NCBI GenBank assembly: GCA_035999365.1 | Contig: DASYGT010000050.1 | Coordinates: forward strand, 192,119 to 256,118 | Reading direction: 5' to 3' | DNA length: 64,000 bases | From: DASYGT01 sp035999365 | GTDB lineage: Bacteria > Actinomycetota > Actinomycetes > Mycobacteriales > Jatrophihabitantaceae | Shown here: in pieces, positions 51,979 through 60,062 of the stretch | Layout: every line of letters starts with the position of its first letter | How positions within the stretch are numbered: position 1 is the stretch's first letter | Translations under genes and position numbers: made by a program | The notes under the pieces: generated by a model | What the model was told of the DNA's origin: nothing | Database searches by the model: none | What the model saw: only the letters and a program-made list of their open reading frames with translations

Positions 51979-54225
51979 CTATGAGACCGGTGCCAGCTCC
52001 TTCTGGCCGTCGGGTTCGCCGCCGGACGTGCGTTCCCACGTGTCGTCGTCCGGCTCGACAGAAACGCGCGGCGTAATCCGGTCCAGCCACTTGGGGAAGT
52101 ACCAGTTCGCCTTGCCGAATTGGTGCATGAGTGCCGGTACCAGCACCGTCCGCAGGATGAATGCGTCGAGGAAGATCGCGCCACCCAGGCCGATGCCGAC
52201 GAGCTTGATCGTGCGCTCGTTGCCGAGCAGGAAGCTGCCGAATACCGCGATCATGATGAACGCGGCCGCGGTGATGATGCCGCCGGTCTCGGTCTGGCCG
52301 ACGCGGACCGCCCTGGTGTTGTCGTCGGTGTGCACCCACTCCTCATGCATGCGGCTGACGAGGAACACCTGATAGTCCATGGACAGGCCGAACAGGATCG
52401 CGAAGAAGAGCACCGGTAGGAACGCATCGATGGGCCCGCCCCCGCCGATGCCGAGCACATCGGAGAACCAACCCCACTGGAATATCGCGACCACGACACC
52501 GAACGAAGCAGCGGCGGCAAAGAGGTTCATGATCGCGGCAGTGAGCGGGATGACCACGCTGCGGAAGGCAAGCATCAGCAGCAAGAACGACAGCCCGATG
52601 ACCGCGGCGAAGAAGAACGGGATCTTCGCACTCAGCACCTTCGCGAAGTCGACGAGAATTGCGGTCTGGCCGAAGACGTAGATGTGGTCCGGTGAGTTCC
52701 TCTCCATCGCAGGCACCGAATGGTTGCGCAGGGTCTTGACCAGGTCGGTCGTCTTCGGGTCCTGCGGCGAGGTCGTCGTCTTGAACGTGACGAAGGCGAG
52801 ATCCTTACCGATCGGCGCGGAGTGCACGCTCGAGGTGTCGACACCGGGAATCAGCTTGAGCTGACTGGCGAGACTATTCAGATGAGAGGGTGCAGTGGCC
52901 GTCGGGCCGCTGACAACGAGTTCGAGAACCGAGTTGTAGCCCTTGCCGAAGCCCTGCGTGACGAGGTCGTACCCGCGGCGCCCGGTCGTTGAAGTCGGGT
53001 CGGTGCTCGCGTCCGCGTGACCCAGACGCATGGAGAAGAACGGGATGGCGAGCACCACGATGATGCCGGCCGCCACCGTGCCGAGCGCGAGCCTGTGGTG
53101 CGCGACGATCCTCGACCACGACGCCCATCGGGTGGGCCGATCTTGCGCGACGTACGTTCCAGCGGCAACGGCCTTGCGAATCTTGCGAGGCAGTGCGCGG
53201 TAGCCGAGCAGTGACAAGACGGCCGGCAGTAACGTCAACGACGCGATCATGGTCAGCGCGACAGCAATCGCGGTGCCGACGGCGACGCCGTACAGGAAGC
53301 TGACCCCCAGCGCGCACAAGCCGAGGATCGCCACACAGACGGTCAGGCCGGCAAACAGCACGGCTCGTCCGGACGTGTTGACGGCAACCGAAATCGACTC
53401 ACTCACCGACATGCCACGCAACAGATTTCGCCGGTGGCGAGTGACGATGAACAGGGCGTAGTCGACCCCGACGCCGATCACCATCAGTTGCGAGAGCTGC
53501 GTGGCGAACGTCGCGACGTTCATGACGTGACTGAGCAGCGAGATCAGAGCGAGGCCGGTGCCGAGTGCGGCCGCAGCGCTGAGCAGCGGAAGGAACACCG
53601 GACCTGGAGTTCGAAAGACGATCGCGAGGATGAGCAGTGCCGCGAGCGCGCCGAGTGCCTCAGGCGGGACGCCATGCTGTACAGAAGCGAGGTTCTCGAA
53701 GCCGCCTCCGGTGAACTCGTACTGGACCGTCGTACTCGACAGATGCCTGAGCGAGTCGTACACACCGGTGAAGTTCCCGACGCTGTTTTGATTGCCCTGC
53801 CACTCGACGTTGACCAGGCCGGTCTTGTGATCCTTGCTCAGCAACAACGGGATGCCTGGGGCGGGAGTGCTCGGCGTGGTGCAGTCGATCGTTGTCCACG
53901 GCGTGGTGATCCGCGCGACGTGATCCCCGCTGGTGCACAGCGTGACCAGGGCCGTCTGCAGGTTCGGGGGCGCCTGAGCGAGGTCAAGCTGGCCTGTCTT
54001 GGCGTGCACGACGACGGTGCCGCTCTGACCAGTCTGACTGCTCTGGCCGTTCGCCCGCAGTAGGTCGAGAACGGTCTGGCTCTCCGTGTGCGGCAGGGTG
54101 AAGACGTCCTTGTAGGTCGAACCGCCTGCGGCACTGGCCAGCAACTGGGTTCCGAGGATCAGCACGATCCAGCCGGTGATCACCCACCACCGCTTCTCGA
54201 TGGCAAAGCGCGCAAGTCGTTGCAT
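51979..54225 (-). CDS. MMPL/RND-family membrane transporter
   Basis: 748 residues with about 12 helices in two halves and two large outer loops. RND signatures: VIGVGVDYALFIVTRHR with Asp in the first half and FGLSMDYQVFLVSRMHEEW with a matching Asp in the second, as in proton-driven MmpL proteins. The second loop holds GRRGYDLVTQGFGKG typical of the family. Likely exports lipids, drugs or siderophore-like molecules; the substrate is unknown. Gene neighbours: a divergent XRE regulator after 212 bases. Confidence 0.9.
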   Translation of the reverse strand: MQRLARFAIEKRWWVITGWIVLILGTQLLASAAGGSTYKDVFTLPHTESQTVLDLLRANGQSSQTGQSGTVVVHAKTGQLDLAQAPPNLQTALVTLCTSGDHVARITTPWTTIDCTTPSTPAPGIPLLLSKDHKTGLVNVEWQGNQNSVGNFTGVYDSLRHLSSTTVQYEFTGGGFENLASVQHGVPPEALGALAALLILAIVFRTPGPVFLPLLSAAAALGTGLALISLLSHVMNVATFATQLSQLMVIGVGVDYALFIVTRHRRNLLRGMSVSESISVAVNTSGRAVLFAGLTVCVAILGLCALGVSFLYGVAVGTAIAVALTMIASLTLLPAVLSLLGYRALPRKIRKAVAAGTYVAQDRPTRWASWSRIVAHHRLALGTVAAGIIVVLAIPFFSMRLGHADASTDPTSTTGRRGYDLVTQGFGKGYNSVLELVVSGPTATAPSHLNSLASQLKLIPGVDTSSVHSAPIGKDLAFVTFKTTTSPQDPKTTDLVKTLRNHSVPAMERNSPDHIYVFGQTAILVDFAKVLSAKIPFFFAAVIGLSFLLLMLAFRSVVIPLTAAIMNLFAAAASFGVVVAIFQWGWFSDVLGIGGGGPIDAFLPVLFFAILFGLSMDYQVFLVSRMHEEWVHTDDNTRAVRVGQTETGGIITAAAFIMIAVFGSFLLGNERTIKLVGIGLGGAIFLDAFILRTVLVPALMHQFGKANWYFPKWLDRITPRVSVEPDDDTWERTSGGEPDGQKELAPVS

Positions 54226-54388
54226 TGGTTACTCCGGCAAGGTAGGTGGGGGAGCGTCGGCGCGCTCAGCGTCTCGCATTGATCAACGCCTCGGGACCGG
54301 TTCTCAGTTCCCGTAGCGACCGTACGTTTCTATGGCACGCCCGTTCCATTCGTGTTTCCGGGACGTCGTGTCGAGCGTGACGTGGATC

Positions 54389-54415
54389 GCTAGCTAGCTG
54401 CTTGCATTTGCTAGC
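54389..54415. repeat. GCTAGC repeats upstream of the XRE gene
   Basis: GCTAGCTAGC (54389-54398), TTGC (54402-54405) and TTTGCTAGCA (54407-54416) give three GCTAGC copies 4, 17 and 21 bases apart, ending 22 bases before the XRE start. The A/T content is well above the surrounding level. Probable operator or promoter of the divergent regulator/hbhA unit. Confidence 0.5.
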
Positions 54416-54437
54416 ACCCGCGCGGGACACTGATCTC

Positions 54438-54869
54438 GTGATAGCGGAGAAGCCGAAAGAGCAGGCTAAGCGCAGCAGCGCGGCGATCGGGGAATTCATC
54501 CGAGAGCAGCGCGAGCAAGCCCAGGTGTCGCTTCGCCAGCTCGCCCGGCTCGCCGGGGTTTCTAATCCGTACCTCTCGCAGATCGAGCGTGGCCTGCGCA
54601 AGCCCAGCGCGGACATTCTGCAGCAGATTGCGAAGGGGTTGCGGATCTCCGCCGAACAGCTCTACGTCCGGGCCGGGATTCTCGAATCCCGGGAGGGCAA
54701 CCCGGAGCTGATCGCCGCGATCCTCGCCGACGAGGGTCTCGGTGAGCGGCAGAAGCAGGTTCTCGTCGACATCTACGAATCGTTCCGGCGCGAGAACGCG
54801 CAGTTGCAAGCCGGAGCCGATCGCGATGCCACCTCGGCTGCGGGCTCGAATATCGCCGTCGGCCACTGA
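54438..54869 (+). CDS. XRE-family regulator (Rv0474-like)
   Basis: 143 residues from GTG 54438. A Cro/CI helix-turn-helix: GEFIREQREQAQVSLRQLARLAGVSNPYLSQIERGLRKPSADILQQIAKGLRISAEQLY (residues about 15-75), then a C-terminal helical part (EGLGERQKQVLVDIYESFRRENAQ). Same position and shape as Rv0474 before hbhA in mycobacteria. It probably controls the following hbhA-like gene and itself through the GCTAGC sites. Confidence 0.88.
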   Translation: MIAEKPKEQAKRSSAAIGEFIREQREQAQVSLRQLARLAGVSNPYLSQIERGLRKPSADILQQIAKGLRISAEQLYVRAGILESREGNPELIAAILADEGLGERQKQVLVDIYESFRRENAQLQAGADRDATSAAGSNIAVGH

Positions 54870-54925
54870 TCCACCGTTCTTCTCCTTTCCTCCACGGCAC
54901 CACAACCATCAAGGAAGTGACACTC

Positions 54926-55411
54926 ATGTCGATCGCCACTGACATCCGTAGCTACGCCGACAACGCCCTCGCGCAGGGCAAGCAGGTCATCGATCAGGCT
55001 CAGGAGAACGTGAGCGGCCTGACCACCAAGGCCACCGATGCCGTCACCGACCTGCGCACGCAGGCCGAGAAGGCTGTCAACCTCGACGCGATCAAGACCG
55101 CGGTCGAGCCCTACCTGGCGCAGGCGAAGGGCTACTCGACCACGGTCACCGACCGCGCCGAGGAGCTGTTCAACACGGTCAAGAACGACAAGCGCGTCGC
55201 GCTCGTCGTGACCAAGGCCGAAGAGTTCACCGGAACGGTCGTCGAGACCGTCCAGGAGCGCATCGTGAAGCCGGTCCAGTCGCTCACCGGTCTCGGTGGC
55301 AAGTCGGCCAAGTCCGCGCCCAAGCCGACGGCGGCGAAGGCTGCCCCGAAGCCGGTCGCCGCGACGACCGCACGCAAGGCTCCGGCCAAGAAGGCATCGG
55401 CCAAGGCCTGA
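54926..55411 (+). CDS. HbhA-like coiled-coil protein with Lys/Ala/Pro tail
   Basis: 161 residues from ATG 54926, with AAGGAAG 9 bases upstream. Helical coiled coil (IRSYADNALAQGKQVIDQAQ and on to residue 115) followed by a tail of about 45 residues rich in Lys, Ala and Pro (PKPTAAKAAPKP, APAKKASAKA). This is the layout of heparin-binding haemagglutinin Rv0475, an adhesin and lipid-inclusion protein of mycobacteria, at the same syntenic position. No signal peptide. Adhesion in a non-mycobacterial host is not shown; the tail may bind nucleic acid or membrane. Confidence 0.75.
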   Translation: MSIATDIRSYADNALAQGKQVIDQAQENVSGLTTKATDAVTDLRTQAEKAVNLDAIKTAVEPYLAQAKGYSTTVTDRAEELFNTVKNDKRVALVVTKAEEFTGTVVETVQERIVKPVQSLTGLGGKSAKSAPKPTAAKAAPKPVAATTARKAPAKKASAKA

Positions 55412-55457
55412 CGCCTCGCGGCGACCTGACGAGGGGTAGGCCGCCCCGATCGACGCT

Positions 55458-55491
55458 GCTGCCCGTTCCGGATCCATCCGGGGCGGGCAGC
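55458..55491 (+). terminator. Nested hairpin after the HbhA-like gene
   Basis: Outer arms GCTGCCCG (55458-55465) and CGGGCAGC (55484-55491), inner palindrome CCGGAT (55468-55473) with ATCCGG (55476-55481). A strong stem-loop 47 bases past the stop. Confidence 0.6.
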
Positions 55492-55506
55492 GCTCATGTG
55501 CCCGAA

Positions 55507-55547
55507 CGTGCAAGATTCGCCGCTCTCACGACGCCAAACCTTGCACG
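55507..55547. repeat. Imperfect palindrome CGTGCAAG...CTTGCACG
   Basis: CGTGCAAG (55507-55514) and CTTGCACG (55540-55547) face each other across 25 bases, and outer bases are partly symmetric. It lies 22 bases before the DUF2516 start and does not look like a plain terminator. Function unknown. Confidence 0.45.
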
Positions 55548-55569
55548 ATTGATGACCTAGGCTGGGCGA

Positions 55570-55896
55570 ATGCGCGTGGTGGACGACCTCTACTTCTGGA
55601 CGGACACGATCCTGTTCTGGAGTTTGGTCGCGCTTCGTGCCTGGGCGGTGGTCGACTGTGCGACGCGCAAGGCCGCCGCGTTCCCGGCGGTCGACAAGCT
55701 CACCAAGCCGGCTTGGCTGGCGATCCTCGTCTTCAGCGGCCTGTTCGGCTCCCTGTCGGCGCTGGGCTCGCAACTCGGCCCGATCTCACTGATCTCAGTG
55801 ATCGTCGCGTCGGTGTATCTCGCTGACGTCCGACCCGCCGTGCGCGAGATCTCCGGCGGCCGTGGCTCCGGCGGCTCCGGCGGCTCGCGCTGGTGA
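55570..55896 (+). CDS. DUF2516 membrane protein (Rv0476-like)
   Basis: 108 residues. Two or three hydrophobic helices (FWTDTILFWSLVALRAWAVVDCATR; PAWLAILVFSGLFGSLSAL; ISLISVIVASVYLADVRPAV) and a Gly/Ser-rich tail. This is the DUF2516 family, located after hbhA as in mycobacteria. Function unknown. The last 100 bases overlap the end of the convergent TetR gene. Confidence 0.85.
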   Translation: MRVVDDLYFWTDTILFWSLVALRAWAVVDCATRKAAAFPAVDKLTKPAWLAILVFSGLFGSLSALGSQLGPISLISVIVASVYLADVRPAVREISGGRGSGGSGGSRW

Positions 55897-56502
55897 CGCC
55901 GCAGGCGTGATGAACCCCGACGCGGCCCACACCGTCTGCAGCCCCGCCAGCAGCTCCGGGCCTGTCGGCGAGTGCTCAGGGTCGAGCAGCCATTGCACGG
56001 CCAGCCCGTCACACACGGCGATCACGAATGTCGCGATCGATCGACATCTCGGGTCCTCTGGCGGCGTCCCGTCGGCCAGCGAGACGGCCACGAGCTCCGC
56101 GACCCGCCGGCGCGCGCGCTGGTAGTGCCCGGCCAGCTGGCCCTGCAACTCAGGGGAACGCTGTGCTTGGGCCAGTGCCTCGATATAGGACTGCAGAATC
56201 GGCCTGCGACTGGGCAGGCTCTCCAGCGCCGCGATCCACGTGGCCATCCCACGCTGGATCGGCGTCGCGTGGGGATCGGCCATCACGAGCGCGGCGAGCT
56301 GGTCGGTCCAGTCGGCGAAGGCGGACTCGATTGCTGCGTTCAGCAGGCCGGCCTTGGAGCCGAAGTGGTAGCCGATGCTGGCCAGGTTGGTGTCGGACTC
56401 GGCGACGAGGTCCCGTGCGGTGATGTGCGCATAGCCGCGGCGCTCGAGCAGCCGCCGGGCCGCTTGGAGAAGCTGCTCTCGGTGCCCCAATCGCTGTGCC
56501 AC
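55795..56502 (-). CDS. TetR-family regulator
   Basis: 235 residues from GTG 56502. The N-terminal HTH is GHREQLLQAARRLLERRGYAHITARDLVAESDTNLASIGYHFGSKAGLLNAAI, textbook TetR. The C-terminal ligand domain has QSYIEALAQAQRSPELQGQL and VQWLLDPEHSP. A Gly/Ala-rich end of about 35 residues overlaps DUF2516 on the other strand. It is divergent from the P450 with an operator between, so it probably represses the P450 and itself, released by a P450 substrate or related small molecule. Confidence 0.88.
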   Translation of the reverse strand: MAQRLGHREQLLQAARRLLERRGYAHITARDLVAESDTNLASIGYHFGSKAGLLNAAIESAFADWTDQLAALVMADPHATPIQRGMATWIAALESLPSRRPILQSYIEALAQAQRSPELQGQLAGHYQRARRRVAELVAVSLADGTPPEDPRCRSIATFVIAVCDGLAVQWLLDPEHSPTGPELLAGLQTVWAASGFITPAASPARAAGAAGATAAGDLAHGGSDVSEIHRRDDH

Positions 56503-56529
56503 GCCTGGAATCGTAGGACGAGCGTCTAG

Positions 56530-56550
56530 ACATCCGTCATATACGGATGT
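56530..56550. promoter_or_regulatory. TetR operator between tetR and the P450 gene
   Basis: Perfect arms ACATCCGT (56530-56537) and ACGGATGT (56543-56550) around CATAT, in an A/T-rich patch with another GGATG half-site at 56558-56562. Centre lies 38 bases upstream of the TetR start. Confidence 0.65.
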
Positions 56551-56608
56551 ATATATCGGATGGGCTGCCCGCGACCCGGGGTTGCCAACCGGCAGAGCGG
56601 AGATCCAC

Positions 56609-57931
56609 TTGTCCGTCACCGAGCGATTCGTCACCGACCGCCCCCTGCCCTCGGACCTGCGGTTGCCGCCGGGTCCGCGCTGGCCGGCTGCGGTGCAGAC
56701 ACTGCTCTTCATGACGGGCCGCACCTGGGTCGCGCCGCGGTGGCAGCGTCGCTACGGCGACGTGTTCTCGGTGCACCTGGCGCCCGCGGGGCACGCCGTG
56801 GTGATCACCCGGCCGGAAGACATCCGGGAGGTGTTCGCCGGGCCCGCCGACACCTTCCACGCCGGTGAGGGGAACGCCATCCTCGGCCCGATCATGGGTG
56901 AGCACTCGGTGCTCCTCCTCGACGAAGCGGAGCATCTCGCCTCCCGCCGACGGGTGATGGCCGCCTTCCACGGCGAAGCGATGCGCGCCTATGGCGAGGT
57001 CGTCGAACAGCTCGCGGCTGAAGCGGTGTCGCGCTGGCCGGTCGGCACGCCCTTCGCGGTGCACCCGAGCATGAATGACATCAGCCTCGAGGTGATCCTG
57101 CGCATCGTCTTCGGCATCACCGACGACGCCCGGCTGGACGAATTGCGCCCCTTGCTGCGCCGGCTCGTGCAGATCGGCCCGCTGGTTTTCCTGGGCTGGC
57201 TCTATCCCCGACTCGAAGCCGTCGGCCCGTGGCGGCGATACCTCGCGCTGAAGAACGAGACCGACCGTGTGCTCTACGCCGAGATCGCCGCCCGCAGGGT
57301 GACCCCGGACCTGGCCGGGCGCACGGACGTGCTCTCCAAGCTGCTCGACGCCGACCCTGCACAGACCGACCAGGAGCTGCGGGATCACCTGGTGACGTTG
57401 TTGCTGGCAGGTCATGAGACGACGGCGTCGACGCTCGCCTGGACCTTCCACGATCTCGCCCGCCGCCCGAGGTTGATGCGCCGCGTGCAGCGCGCCGCGG
57501 ACGACAACGACGAGGCCTACCTCGAAGCGGTCGTCAAGGAATCCATGCGGCTGCGGCCGGTGATCGGGTCGGTGGCCCGCCGGCTGAACAAACCGGCGCG
57601 GGTGGCCGGATACGACCTGCCCGCCGGGGTTGTCGTCTTCCCGTCGATCACCCTCGTACAGCGCCGCGGCGAGATCTTCGCCGATCCTGACGAGTGGCGC
57701 CCGGAGCGCTTCCTCGACGGCAACCCGCCACCGGCTACCTGGATCCCCTTCGGGGGCGGCATCCGCCGCTGCCTCGGCGCCGGCTTGGCGATGGTCGAGG
57801 CGCAGGCGGTGCTCAAGGTCGTATTGCAGCGCGTCGAACTCCGACCCGCGGGGCGGCCCGAGTGGTCGAAGACGCGCAACATCACGACAGTGCCTGCGCG
57901 CGGCGCGCGACTGATCAGCCGGCCGCGCTGA
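56609..57931 (+). CDS. Cytochrome P450
   Basis: 440 residues from a TTG at 56609 preceded by GGAG; a TTG at 56582 is the other option. I-helix LLLAGHETTAST with the acid/alcohol pair, K-helix ESMRLRP, PERF in the meander (RPERFLDG) and heme loop FGGGIRRCLGAG with Cys388. It resembles CYP135/CYP110-type bacterial P450s (class I, needing separate ferredoxin and reductase). Substrate unknown; control by the divergent TetR is likely. Its end overlaps the convergent GT gene by 17 bases. Confidence 0.92.
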   Translation: MSVTERFVTDRPLPSDLRLPPGPRWPAAVQTLLFMTGRTWVAPRWQRRYGDVFSVHLAPAGHAVVITRPEDIREVFAGPADTFHAGEGNAILGPIMGEHSVLLLDEAEHLASRRRVMAAFHGEAMRAYGEVVEQLAAEAVSRWPVGTPFAVHPSMNDISLEVILRIVFGITDDARLDELRPLLRRLVQIGPLVFLGWLYPRLEAVGPWRRYLALKNETDRVLYAEIAARRVTPDLAGRTDVLSKLLDADPAQTDQELRDHLVTLLLAGHETTASTLAWTFHDLARRPRLMRRVQRAADDNDEAYLEAVVKESMRLRPVIGSVARRLNKPARVAGYDLPAGVVVFPSITLVQRRGEIFADPDEWRPERFLDGNPPPATWIPFGGGIRRCLGAGLAMVEAQAVLKVVLQRVELRPAGRPEWSKTRNITTVPARGARLISRPR

Positions 57932-59393
57932 CCCGATCAGGCATCGGCGGGGTCTCGACAGTCCGCCGGCGTGCGAGGGCCCGTGGGCCGATCACGCACA
58001 GCGCCACTGCGATGGCCGCGATGCTGAGATCGGTCGAGACCCGTGACGAGAAGCCGGGCGGGCTCAGCAGGCAGCTCGCTGCGCTGAGTAGGACAAGCCA
58101 GTCGCGGCGCGCGGATCGGGCCGTCGGAGCCAGTGCCACGACGCCACCGAGCAGGTACCACGGGTACACGACAGGGCTGAGCACGCCGATGGCCAACATG
58201 CCGTAGCCGACTGTGCGGTTCAGCGCGCGGCTGCGCGCGGTGATCGTCAGGTACACAGCGATGCAGCCCGCGGCCACCAAGGCCGTGATGCGCCCCCCCG
58301 CGGCGAGATCGTCAAAGGAGGCCGCCTTCACGATCGGGCGGAACATGTCGCTCAGCAGGCTCGCGGGAGCGAGGGCGGTGTGCCCGAGCGCTGGGGCGTT
58401 CAACGCGTGGATCCAGCCCCAACCGTTCTTGACGATCACGCTGACGCCGAATATTCCGACAGCCGCGATCACTGCGTCCCGCGCCCCTACCTGCCACGCG
58501 CGCTTGCCGCGATGACTCTGCACATGGACGGAGATGATCGCGATGACGGCGAAGAACGCCGGGGCCTTCACAGCCCCCGCCGCGACCGCGAGGACGATTG
58601 CGAGTGCCCACCGCCGCTGGTTGGCCTTGACGATCGCTGCGAGCAGCAGCACGCACATGATGCCGTCGAGATGCGCGGCAGACACGACGTGCAGGAGTAC
58701 CAGCGGATTGAGCACGGTGAGGGTCAGTGCCTGTACGCGGCGCCGGGGACCGGCGAGGTCCGCTGCCAGCAGTCCGATGCCGACCATCGACACAACGCCG
58801 AGCGCGCGGAACACCAGGGCGGCCCCCAGCGGATTCCCGCCACTGATCGCGACGGCCAGATGCTGCAGCGTTGTGGCGAGGGGGCCGTAGGGGCTCGGGA
58901 CGCTGCGCCAGCTCGGGTCGACGGCCGCGACGGCGTGAGCGTTGCCGAGGGCCGACGGACCGACGGAGTACGGATCGAGGCCGGCGCGCAGCAGCAGGCC
59001 CTGGGCGGCGTAGCTGAAGACGTCGTTGCTCAGCAGTGGCGGCCCGACCGCGAACGGCACGGTCCACGCTGCGCAGATCGCCCAGACCGAGCGTTCGCTG
59101 ACCCGGCCGGCGTGGTGGATCCGGATAGCGACGAGCCACAGGATCAGCAGGACCGAGACGCCGGCAAGCATCAGGGCTCCCGGGATGCTGCTACCCCGCC
59201 CGTTACGCGGCAGCAGGCCGAGCCAGTTCGTCAGCGGAATGACCGACTTGGGCGCTCCGATGCTGCCGCCTGCGACCATCGTCACGGTCGCGGCGACGAA
59301 GCCCGCCACCCCCAGCGAGATCGACGGGTGGGCGCGAACGGTGGCCCGTCCGCTGTCGAGCGCACGTAGAGCGATCCGGGCCAGGTCGTTCAT
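57915..59393 (-). CDS. GT-C mannosyltransferase-like membrane protein (MptA/MptB type)
   Basis: 492 residues with about 13 membrane helices. The first outer loop has LLSNDVFSYAAQGLLLRAGLDPYSVGP, with the Asp expected of polyprenyl-phosphate-mannose GT-C transferases, followed by WRSVPSPYGPLATTLQHL. HVVSAAHLDGIMC and VYPWYLLGGVVAL add to the family pattern. The MptA/MptB proteins of mycobacteria and corynebacteria extend alpha-1,6-mannan cores of lipomannan from decaprenyl-phosphomannose. A similar wall or lipoglycan role here is inferred. Confidence 0.75.
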   Translation of the reverse strand: MNDLARIALRALDSGRATVRAHPSISLGVAGFVAATVTMVAGGSIGAPKSVIPLTNWLGLLPRNGRGSSIPGALMLAGVSVLLILWLVAIRIHHAGRVSERSVWAICAAWTVPFAVGPPLLSNDVFSYAAQGLLLRAGLDPYSVGPSALGNAHAVAAVDPSWRSVPSPYGPLATTLQHLAVAISGGNPLGAALVFRALGVVSMVGIGLLAADLAGPRRRVQALTLTVLNPLVLLHVVSAAHLDGIMCVLLLAAIVKANQRRWALAIVLAVAAGAVKAPAFFAVIAIISVHVQSHRGKRAWQVGARDAVIAAVGIFGVSVIVKNGWGWIHALNAPALGHTALAPASLLSDMFRPIVKAASFDDLAAGGRITALVAAGCIAVYLTITARSRALNRTVGYGMLAIGVLSPVVYPWYLLGGVVALAPTARSARRDWLVLLSAASCLLSPPGFSSRVSTDLSIAAIAVALCVIGPRALARRRTVETPPMPDRVSAAG

Positions 59394-59518
59394 GGGATGG
59401 CAGGTGCGCCCCGTTCGGTGTGGGCGCAGTCGGCGGAGGTCGGCCGCGACGTGCGCTGGTTACTCCCGATTATGAGCCATGCCGATCCTGTGATTTCAGG
59501 GAGTCCGCGCCCGTCGCG

Positions 59519-60019
59519 CTAGCGGATGACTGCGTCGACCGCTTTCTTCAAGGCACTCGGTTGGGCCGGCGAGCGAGGAGCCTTCGCCTTCATTGCCAAC
59601 ATCTGCGCCCCGAGTTCCTGCAGCTGGGTCCGGGTCAGCCCGGCCCGCACGGTCGGGAACCACTCGTCTTCCTCTTCCTTGATGTGATGCGTGACGTTCT
59701 CGATGAGAACGGTGGTCTTGGCATCGAAGCGCTCGGCGTCCGGAGACATCGCGTACAACTCCATGCACAGGATGTCGGCGACGTGATGTTCCTCGTAGGA
59801 CTCGAGCACGTCGTCCTCGACCTCCGGCAGCAACTCGCGCACGCGGGGGTACATGCATTCGTTCTCGAGGTAGGTGTGCACGGTCAGCAACTCGATCATC
59901 TTCTTGACGAGAGCTCCCTTGCGCTTGGTCGCGTTCTCACCGGCCGACTGGAACTCACGGAAGAGCGCTTTGACTTCCTTGTGGTCTTGCTTGAGCAGGA
60001 CGATCGCGTCAGTGGACAT
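59519..60019 (-). CDS. Hemerythrin-domain protein
   Basis: 166 residues from ATG 60019. A four-helix hemerythrin: DHKEVKALF (His13), HTYLENECMYP (His48, Glu52), EEHHVADIL (His79) and HHIKEEEDEWFP (His112, Glu116), giving the ligand set for a di-iron centre. Actinobacterial members are linked to oxygen, nitric-oxide or redox sensing and stress survival (Rv2633c type); the exact role is unknown. The C-terminal 30 residues are Ala/Lys-rich. Lies downstream of ligD on the same strand. Confidence 0.88.
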   Translation of the reverse strand: MSTDAIVLLKQDHKEVKALFREFQSAGENATKRKGALVKKMIELLTVHTYLENECMYPRVRELLPEVEDDVLESYEEHHVADILCMELYAMSPDAERFDAKTTVLIENVTHHIKEEEDEWFPTVRAGLTRTQLQELGAQMLAMKAKAPRSPAQPSALKKAVDAVIR

Positions 60020-60062
60020 GGGAGGGGTATGCCCGCATTCACCGGGAACGAATCCTGTGGCC

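Noticed and set aside
54226..54388. Possible small RNA between the MMPL and XRE genes
   Set aside because: No stable stem-loop with a terminator could be drawn; only the operator-like repeats stand out.
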